A DNA stretch of 64,000 nt from Magnolia sinica (lineage: Eukaryota; Streptophyta; Magnoliopsida; Magnoliales; Magnoliaceae): positions 5,146,001 through 5,210,000 of the forward strand of contig NC_080577.1 of NCBI RefSeq assembly GCF_029962835.1, given 5' to 3'. The first letter of the stretch is position 1; every line of letters begins with the position of its first letter. A program made the position numbers and the translations under genes. The notes under the pieces were generated by a model that worked only from the letters and a program-made list of their open reading frames with translations, was not told the origin of the DNA and ran no database searches. Below, piece after piece: positions 56,446 to 64,000 of the stretch.

Positions 56446-57383
56446 TCACTTCACGGTCAATTCCGTGCATTTCATGGTCAATTCCCTTCATTTTACGGTC
56501 AATTCCATGCATTTCACGGTCAATTCCCTTCACTTCACAGTCATTTCCATGCATTTCACGGTCAATTCCGGCGATTCCACTTCACTTCATGGTCAATTCT
56601 ATGTATTTCACGGTCAACTCCCCTCATTTCACGATCAATTCCATGCATTTCACGTTCAATTTCACGTGATTCCTCTTCACTTCACGGTCAATTAAATACA
56701 TTTCACGGTCAATTTCCTTTACTTCACGGTCAATTCCATGCATTTCACGGTCAATTCCCTTCACTTCATGGTCAATTCCATGCATTTCACGGTCAATTTC
56801 CTTCACTTCACGATCGATTCCATGCATTTCACGGTTAATTCCGGCGATTCCGCTTCACTTCACGGTCAACTCCCTTCATTTCATGGTCAATTCCATGCAT
56901 TTCACGGTCAATTCCGGCGATTCCCTTTCACTTCACAGTCATTTCCATTCATTTCATGGTCAATTCGCTTCACTTCACGGTCATTTTCATGCATTTCACG
57001 GTCAATTCCGACGATTCCCTTTCACTTCACGGTCAATTCTATGTATTTCGCGGTCAATTCCCTTCATTTCACGGTCAATTCCATGCACTTTACGGTCAAT
57101 TCCCTTCACTTCACGGTCATTTTCATGCATTTCACAATCAATTCCTGCGATTCTGCTTCACTTCATGGTCAATTCTATGTATTTCATGATCAACTCCCTT
57201 CATTTCACGGTCAATTCCATGCATTTCACGGTCAATTCAGGCGATTCCCCTTTACTTCACGGTCAATTCAGTACATTTCATGGTCAATTCCCTTCACTTC
57301 ACGGTTATTTCCATGCATTTCATGGTCAATTCCCTTCATTTCACAGTCAATTCCACTCATTTCACGGTCAATCCCCTTCACTT
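56446..57383 (-). repeat. Minisatellite block C (units on the minus strand)
   Basis: The same unit in inverted orientation (TTCACGGTCAATTCC), joined to block B at GAAGT|TCACTTC with essentially no loop. It includes the GGCGATTCC variant units. Confidence 0.95.
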
Positions 57384-57777
57384 GTAGCGATATCGATACT
57401 TCCGGTTATCAGCGATATTATCGATGATATTGATATTGTTTCTGTATCCTTAGCTAGCGAAACTTGTAGCGATACCGATATTGCCGGTTATCAGCGATAT
57501 TATCGACGATATCGATATTGTTTCCATATCTCTAGCCACCGAAACTTGTAGCAATACCGATATTTCTGGTTATCAATGATATTATCGACGATATCGATAT
57601 TGTTTTCCGTATCCCTGGCTAGCGAAACTTGTAGCGATACTGATATTTTCGGTTATCAGCGATACTATCGACGATATCGATATTGTTTCCATATCCTTGG
57701 CCAGTGAAACTTGTAGTGATACTGATATTTCTGATTATCAACGATATTATCGACGATATCGATATTATTTCCGTATA
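57384..57777 (+). repeat. 82-bp tandem repeat array, nearly five copies
   Basis: Copies start at 57384, 57466, 57548, 57631 and 57713 (the last truncated). Each begins GTAGCGATACCGATATT or a variant and holds GACGATATCGATATTG, with the palindrome CGATATCG in most copies. It is unrelated in sequence to the 21-bp units around it. Confidence 0.95.
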
Positions 57778-58375
57778 AAATTGACCGTGAAGTGAAGCGG
57801 AATTGTCATAATTGACCGTGAAATGCATGGAAATGACCGTGAAATGCATGGAATTGACCGTGAAGTGAAGGGAGTTGATCGTGAAATATATTGAATTGAC
57901 CGTGAAGTGAAGAGGAATCGCCGGAATTGACCGTGAAATGAAGGAAGTTGACCATGAAATACATAGAATTGACCGTGAAGTGAAGTGGAATCGTCGGAAT
58001 TGACCGTGAAATGCATGGAAATGACCGTGAAGTGAAGGGAATTGACTGTGAAATACATAGATTTGACTGTGAAATGAAGCGGAATCGTCGGAATTGACCG
58101 TGAAATGCATGGAAATGACTATGAAGTGAAGGGAATTGACCGTGAAATGCATGGAATTGACCGTGAAGTGAAGGGAATTGACCGTAAAATGCATGGAATT
58201 GACCGTGAAGTGAAAGGAATTGACCGTGAAATGCATGGAATTGACTGTGAAGTGAAGCGGGATCGCTAAGATTGAACGTGAAATGCATGAAATTGATCGT
58301 GAAGTAAATGAAATGAATGAAATTGACCGCGAACTGATTGAAATTAACCACGAAGTGAATGAAATAGATTTTTGA
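57778..58375 (+). repeat. Minisatellite block D (units on the plus strand)
   Basis: The 21-bp unit returns in plus orientation, ending in the GAAATTGACCGCGAACTG variants. These mirror the start of block A (TTCGCGGTCAATTTCATTC). Confidence 0.95.
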
Positions 58376-58825
58376 CCATCGACCTGATGGAATCTTGGAA
58401 AATAAATAGGCTGGTTGGCTAAAGTAGCTTCTCCTACCCCAAAATCATATAAGGTACATTAAGTAACTAATTTTGGTTTAGAAGATATTCTTCTTAAATG
58501 AATAAAAAAAGAAATGAAAAAAAAGAGAAAAAGAAAATTTATATGCTTATATATACATATTTATATAAATATGTATTAGAGAAAAATGTAGGTAGAATAA
58601 AGTTATCCATGTAAAAAAAAAAGTGCACAGGTGGATGTGGGGCCCACCAAAATCATGAACATTGAGTGTGGGCCCATGATGGGACCCACTTAATTTTTTT
58701 TAAAAAATCGGGCGGCACTATTGCACAAACGTTTAGAGGTCGGCACATTACCAGCTGATTAAAGTATCAATAAATACGGTTATGACTACGGTTATAATCC
58801 GTAGCCATAGGAGCCCAAGCCTTCA

Positions 58826-58979
58826 AGCACCAGCCGATCCGGTTGAAGAAATAAGCAGGGGCATTTTCGACCTTTGGCAAGTCGTCGGTACAGCTGGGGC
58901 TTATTCTCGTCGGGTAAAAAGGAGCGGGCTTAAGCAGGTAAATGGGCCATAAATGGGTCGTACAGTGGTAAATTTCTCA
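58826..58979 (-). repeat. Outer right arm of the foldback element
   Basis: This is an inverted copy of 53082-53226 and defines the right limit of recognisable symmetry. Confidence 0.9.
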
Positions 58980-61109
58980 TCGAGGATTTCCCGTTCTCCG
59001 GTGTAGCCGGAAGAGCCGAAGCATGGTAGATCCATCTCTCCACATGACACGTGGCAGATGTTTGTGCAATCGGGTCCGATCACATGATGGTCCTCGCTTT
59101 GCTGGAGTATGTCGAAAAAAGTCACTTGATTAGACAATCCTACCCATCTCATCTATGGCCATTAAAATGACGGTAGAAGACAGAGCAGTCAACGGCCAAA
59201 TATGCAATGAGATGAAGTATAGAAAAATAATGATTAGGATTGGCCATGGATTTCGTCTTTAAAACATCAGCCATCCATCTTGGTGTCAGTATATGAGCGG
59301 GCCCGATCGATGCTTTGCCCTGCCACGTGTCCTCGAGAGATATGGCTCTACGATATTACGGTTCGTTGGTCTCTACCGTATCATCTCCCTCTCTTTTAAC
59401 ACAATGGTGCTGGGTCCCGCGAAAAGTAAATCAAGTGCAGGACCCACCATAATCGGGTATAAATAAATAAATCTCTACTTTAGAACGTCCAAAAAGAGCC
59501 CAAATGCATTCGGGAGTATCTTGGATTGTAGTGCGTCCGCGAAATGCACCCAAGTCATCGCATCCAGAAAGCGCACTACCAATCCTGCGCACCGTAACAC
59601 CAGCCCGCGTTCTCTACTTCTCTTATTTTATTCAAGATCTTTTCTACATGCATCTGAACGTATTGCAATTGCATGCGTCGTGAATCTAGCCGTTGAATTT
59701 GGGTTTTCTTTACTAACTAGGAAAACCGTTCATGTGCAAGGGGTCCATTTGGATTGGAGATTACGTATGCGACTCTCAAATTAGATATTTTAGCCTTTTG
59801 ATTATACAAAACAAATATTATGACCGTTCATATTCAAAGCAAAAGAGTCAAACCATCAGTGTTAAGAAAATCCAATTGAGAACTTTAATTGGTCATCTTA
59901 AAGCGAGAACAATAATATAAACGGTTTGGATCATTGCAAAATGACTCAAATTCAAAGGCTGTAGTCACGAAATAAGGTAATTGCTATACGTGGCGATGTA
60001 TTCAAGAGAACCTCTTTCTTAAAACTTCGTGAAAAGTAGTTTGATGAGAGACGTTTACGTAGTCTAATCAATGGATCTGGACCGTCCATTAGGTTACAAC
60101 AAGTGCCATGGGCTACTACGCGAATATCACCAATTATTCACCAAACCTTGGATGGGACGGTTCGGATTGCTTGGCAAAAGTGTTTCTTTGGAATCTTAAA
60201 CAGTCCACGAGAGGTCGAACGAACAAGTAGATCAAGTTGTCGATCGGACGTATTTTGTCGTAAATAAGCTCAGCCGTCCATTTTATGGGCCATTGATTAT
60301 ACTATCAGGATCGTTCAATCAGTTTGACTTTTGCATAGTAGCTCACGGGACACGTGCTGGAGCTAATTGACCGATTAAATCGATCCAAGTGTACCAATTC
60401 AACTAGGATAACTATGATAATAGAATCATTTCTCCGTTGCTCTGGCAGATGCGATGGATGCTACGCAGGCCGATTGAAATTACTTTCATTTTGCATTCGT
60501 GGCACTTAAGTAATTGATATGTATATTGGATGGTGAACATTAACTAAAATATCCAATGATCAAGTGTCCACTAATCTGAGGTTAGGATTACACAACCCTT
60601 CTGATGTTTGGATAGTGATTCAGAGACAGTGAGGTCCACAATTTAGTCGGTTTAATTTACTGTTATCTATGCCACGTATGCAATTTCTGAGTGCATGCCT
60701 ATCAAGCTTGATGCTCAGTCAGAGTATCAAATGAATTTCCTATAACTTTTAATTACCTTTGGATAACCATATTCGGGTCCTGAGGCACCAGAACATGATT
60801 TACGTCCCGATCGGCCTCGTCCAGATCAGTGAGGTCATGATTAGTGCCCTGGACCGGTGATCTGATGTGCCCCAACGTGGATGAAGAGTGGAATATAGAA
60901 CCCTTGTATCAATGGCCTACCAATAGATGATTGAAGCCTGTTGTCGATTCCGCCCACCCACTTCAGAGCTCTCTGAGATCAACGGTCTGGAGATACATGG
61001 GTCGCACTTGCAATAAATGGTCAGATCAAGACCGTTATCAGGTCCTGATGCATCCCGACCTGAACTCTCACCCAATGATAAGGGAAGAGGATGAACTCTC
61101 ACCTTATAC
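58980..61109. other. No gene recognised
   Basis: This is intergenic sequence. One MULE-family end (CAGAGTATCAAAT near 60722) with GTATGCAATTTCTGAGTGCA upstream was seen. No coding exon of a known family was found on either strand. Confidence 0.5.
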
Positions 61110-61545
61110 GTGGCCCACAAGTGATGTATGTGTCTTATCAGTGCCGTCCATCCGTTTTTACATATAAATTCAGGCTATTAGCCTAAATTTGAATTATAAA
61201 CAAAGCTCAAGTGGACCACACCACAGGAAAACAGTGGGGATAATGACTTCCACTAATGAAACCTTCCTAGGGGCCACAGTGATGTTTATTTGTCATCCAA
61301 CCTTTTCATAAGGTTACACAGATATGGATGAAGGTAAAATAAGAATATCAGCTCGATCCAAAACTTCTGAAGCCCCCGAGAAGTTTCAACGGTAGAGGTT
61401 CAATTCACGCTGTCTCATGTGGTGTGGTCCATTTGAGATCTGTATATGCTTCAATTTTGGTCTGCTTTAATAAAATGAGCTATAAAAACGGATGGACAGT
61501 TCTGATAAGACACATACGTCACTGTGGGCCCCACAGAGTTTACTC
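61110..61545. mobile_element. MITE of the GTGGGGCCCAC family directly upstream of the NLP gene
   Basis: The left arm (GTGATGTATGTGTCTTATCA) mirrors the right arm (TGATAAGACACATACGTCAC then TGTGGGCCCCACAGAG). It includes AAGTGGACCACACCACAGGA, GAAACCTTCCTAG and CATCCAACCTTTTCATAAGG. It ends about 110 bp before the start codon at 61653. Confidence 0.8.
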
Positions 61546-61630
61546 AGTAAGCGTACTGAGTTAGTACGCAATCCGGTTCGCATTGGACGGAATCAACGCC
61601 AGCCATCTAACTCTCTCATCTACATTTACA

Positions 61631-61648
61631 AGAGAGAGAGAGAGAGGG
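61631..61648 (+). repeat. (GA)n tract in the NLP 5' leader
   Basis: AGAGAGAGAGAGAGAGGGAG lies just before the start codon, as is common in plant 5' untranslated regions. It may act as a GA-type promoter element. Confidence 0.75.
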
Positions 61649-61652
61649 AGGG

Positions 61653-61977
61653 ATGTTGGAACCCGAAGGAGAACATCCGACTTTCCTTCACAAAACCACG
61701 AAAACCAGCTCCTCCATCGAACGGGAGCTGATGGATCTCGATATGGATCTCGATGCTTCTTGGCCGTTCGATCCAAACCCCTTGATTTCCAATCCTTCAT
61801 CTCCTTTCTTCCTCTCTTTCTTCGCTTCTCAAAACTCTAACCAGCTCCAGCACCAGCAACCACCCTTTTCATCCTCCGACCAGCCCTCTTCCCCTCTATG
61901 GACTTTCTCAGATGCCGCCGCCGCTGCCGCCGCCCCTGTTGATGAGAAATCTGTTGACAGCCATAGATCTCAGTCAC
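61653..61977 (+). CDS. NLP: NIN-like protein (NLP6/7-like), first exon; gene continues beyond the window
   Basis: NLPs are RWP-RK/PB1 transcription factors of nitrate signalling. This exon codes the N terminus only (about 108 residues): LMDLDMDLDASWPFD, ISNPSSPF and SSSDQPSSPLWTFSD are the conserved N-terminal pattern of the NLP6/7 group. The ATG at 61653 gives this frame without interruption. The donor CAGTCAC|GTGAGT ends the exon at 61977 in phase 1. The diagnostic GAF-like, RWP-RK and PB1 domains are outside the window, so the class rests on the N-terminal motif. No second exon was found up to 64000, so intron 1 exceeds 2 kb. Confidence 0.75.
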
Positions 61978-62527
61978 GTGAGTTCTAATGCCATCTTCGT
62001 CGTCCAATCTAGTTTACAATTTTTCAAAATTCATTTATTTTCTGACAATAATTCATTCTTCTTTTGTTTCTTTGCTTGATTTTGCTGAAATTTACTCAGC
62101 CAAATCGATTCATTTGGATTCAATTGAGAATTTCTGCAAAACCCAATTCTTTGCTTGCTTCAGAATCCATGGGAATTGTTAGTTTAGTCTCGGTTGTAAT
62201 TTTCGAGAAATTCGAAAATTCGTAGTTCGATTTGATTGCTGAGGCCTGTTCCTCTACTGCTTATTCTAGAAGAGTTGTGCGTGGGCCCGCTATGGTTTGT
62301 GTATGGCATCCAACCTATCTGAACGGATTGTCCTAATGGGGAAGTTGGATGCCGCAAAAAATGAGACCGATCCAACTGTCATTTGCACCACCACATGAAT
62401 TCGGAGGTTTTTGGGTGGTGATCAATTGTTTTCTATGGTTTGGCCCATGTAATTATTGCAGAGGCCAGAGTTTTTGGAGCATCTCATCATCATGGTAGGT
62501 GCACTTAATGCACGGGTCAGATGCAAT

Positions 62528-63086
62528 CAGTGTTTAAGTAGCACATAGCATGTAGCATAGCGTTCACCCCTCTAAAGCACAAGCATAAACTACATAGCTT
62601 GTAGTGTAAGCTAGACACTACTCTAGATTTTTAATTAAGGTTGTGCTTGGTTGCACCAATTTCATGGTATTCTGCACCAAATTTAGATTGATTAATAATG
62701 AAATTTAACAAAATCTCATGATATTTAGTGCAACCTAAAGTTATAGGAAAGGGCAATGATCAAGTATAAAGGTAAAGAAAGAGCAACAAAACTGATTTAA
62801 TATTGCTACTTTTATTATTTTACTAAAAGCATTAAAAAGATTAATAAATTTTTTTTTTTTTAATATTAAAAATAGAAAAATGTAACAAATAATTGAAAAC
62901 ATTAATTGATTTTAATATTATGATGAAAATAACTTATAATGTGAGCTACATAGCGGGTAGCGCAGTCTATGTAGCGTGTAGCATATACGAATTATCATGT
63001 AGCGTAGGCTACATGCGACTTAGTCTATTTTCATGAGCTATATAGCATTAAGGCTAAGCTATGCCACGTAACTATTTAAAACACTG
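62528..63086. mobile_element. hAT-type MITE in NLP intron 1
   Basis: Ends are CAGTGTTTAAGTAG and the reverse complement of CAGTGTTTTAAATAG. Flanks GATGCAAT (62520-62527) and GATACAAC (63087-63094) agree at 6 of 8. The interior repeats GTAGCGTAGGCTACAT-like sequence in both orientations. Confidence 0.75.
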
Positions 63087-63384
63087 GATACAACAGGCAT
63101 GATACAATGGGCCCCACATGCATGAGTAGGTGAATAGGCAAAGTGAATAGTCTATGATGAATTTAGAGGAACTAGACTTTCGATTGTTATCTGATTTGTC
63201 TTCGAAAGGATTCATCAGATAATATGTTTTTTTAATTATATGCCACATTTGGATGCCTAGAAGCGGGTTATAGGGGGAAATTGGGGTCCTTGTAACTCAA
63301 ATTCGAGGAATAAAGCTTATGGGAAGTCAGGTTAATGTTGTTTGGATGGGTTACACGAGAGTTACATGGAATTTGGGATTTTTA

Positions 63385-63830
63385 ATGCAAGAGCATTTTT
63401 ACATTGGGTTCAAGTGGGGTGGCCTGTGGGATGCAGGGGCACACTCGAGGTGGGTGGCCCTTATGAGGCGGAACTCATGTGATGTTGGGCCCACAAGGGG
63501 GTTCGACCGAGGACCTAACCCATGAGATATGAGGCCTGAGTTATGAGATAAAGGGATTTGCTCTATCAGCTCGAGCTTTTAGAGCAAGTCGTTAGTTGTC
63601 CTGCATCATAGTGGGAAGTCTTGTGTTCAAGACTCCTCACCAGGGGTGATTAATGAAGAGACATTTTTACACTGTGCTCGAGTGAGGTGGCCTGTAGGAT
63701 GCGGGAGCCCCCATGAGAGGGGTTTGGCTGAGGACCTAACCCATGGGATGTGGGGCTTGGGCTATGATATAAAGGGATCTATTTGCCATGCTCTATCAGT
63801 TCGAGATAAAGGAATGATTGGCACATGTGT
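63385..63830 (+). repeat. SINE-like repeat, tandem dimer, second copy
   Basis: This is the same family as 6304-6665: GAGTGGGGTGGCCTG-like starts recur about 265 bp apart. CTTTTAGAGCAAGTCGTTAG (A-box-like) and TGTGTTCAAGACTCC (B-box-like) lie between them. The second unit is cut near 63815. Confidence 0.6.
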
Positions 63831-63969
63831 CAATATTGGAGAATGGTTCATGATCCACAAATCTGGTGTTGGATTATCCTAACCGTTTCATCAGTAGCCT
63901 AAACATCTCGGACGCTCATTACACCAGACGCACCGTGTATTGGAGTCATGGGATTGTTCTATTGTTTTG

Positions 63970-63994
63970 GTCCTTTTTTTTTTTTTTTTTTTTT
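63970..63994 (+). repeat. Poly(T) run
   Basis: About 24 consecutive T residues at the window end. It could be the reverse of a retroelement A tail, but the flank is cut off. Confidence 0.8.
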
Positions 63995-64000
63995 CTGACC

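Larger units (their letters stand above)
53082..58979. mobile_element. Giant foldback element with minisatellite core (5.9 kb)
   Basis: The outer arms are inverted copies of each other: 53082-53226 and 58826-58979 (TGAGAAATTT, CGACGACTTGCCAAAGGTCG and GGATCGGCTGGTGCT-like stretches). The inner arms also mirror: GATTTTGGGGTAGGAGAAGC near 53950 and ATTTCATCAGGTC near 54002 against their complements near 58375-58445. The core is ~21-bp minisatellite in four blocks of alternating orientation, plus an 82-bp array. No transposase was seen. The architecture (long inverted arms built of short tandem repeats) resembles foldback transposons. The flanks TCGAGAT (53075) and TCGAGGA (58981) are only a weak TSD candidate. 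Confidence 0.8.

Noticed and set aside
54085-57551. Several long open frames (up to 376 codons) in the minisatellite
   Set aside because: They consist only of a 7-residue repeat and are open in all three frames of one strand because the DNA unit is 21 bp. No domain, promoter or codon preference supports a protein.
54030-58375. CRISPR-like array
   Set aside because: Units are contiguous without unique spacers, change orientation and lie in a plant nuclear genome.

Overview
This is nuclear DNA of a flowering plant. It has GT-AG introns, plant gene families, LINE, Ty1/copia and MITE debris, and an insertion of plastid DNA. Several short inverted-repeat elements carry GTGGGGCCCAC-type arms. From memory I associate these with magnoliid or other early-diverging angiosperm genomes, but I could not check this.

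Three protein genes can be supported. (1) On the minus strand, 40886 down to 4497, is a complete 16-exon gene for a DmX-like/Rav1 WD40 protein (rabconnectin-3 alpha family). I placed every splice junction by reading phase. The exons sum to 7761 nt, an exact multiple of three (2586 aa), in 36.4 kb. (2) On the plus strand, 43168-50893, is a four-exon gene for a 70-aa Kish (TMEM167) membrane protein. Its first coding exon is the ATG alone and its third is a 35-nt microexon. (3) On the plus strand from 61653 is the first exon of a NIN-like protein (NLP6/7-like), whose remainder lies beyond the window. The first two genes are divergent, with a 2.3 kb MITE-filled region between their start codons.

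The introns are swollen by insertions, many of which have target-site duplications (TSDs) I could read. They include a decayed 4.9 kb L1-like LINE in DMXL intron 11; a decayed copia element and a plastid trnR-ACG insertion in intron 3; hAT-type MITEs in introns 4, 13 and 15; two MULE-like elements with exact 9-bp TSDs in intron 1; and several very short LINE 3' tails, down to 25 bp, flanked by TSDs. Kish introns hold a probable solo LTR, a 117-bp tandem duplication and a 25-bp LINE tail.

The most unusual object is at 53082-58979. It is a 5.9 kb foldback structure whose outer arms (53082-53226 against 58826-58979) and inner arms (around 53800-54060 against 58310-58600) are inverted copies. Its core is about 4 kb of ~21-bp minisatellite, TTGACCGTGAA plus a variable half, in four blocks of alternating orientation. 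An 82-bp repeat array sits between the last two blocks. It resembles Drosophila FB-type foldback elements in architecture. Long open frames in it (up to 376 codons) follow from the 21-bp period and are not credible genes. The stretches 50894-53081 and 58980-61109 show no gene.
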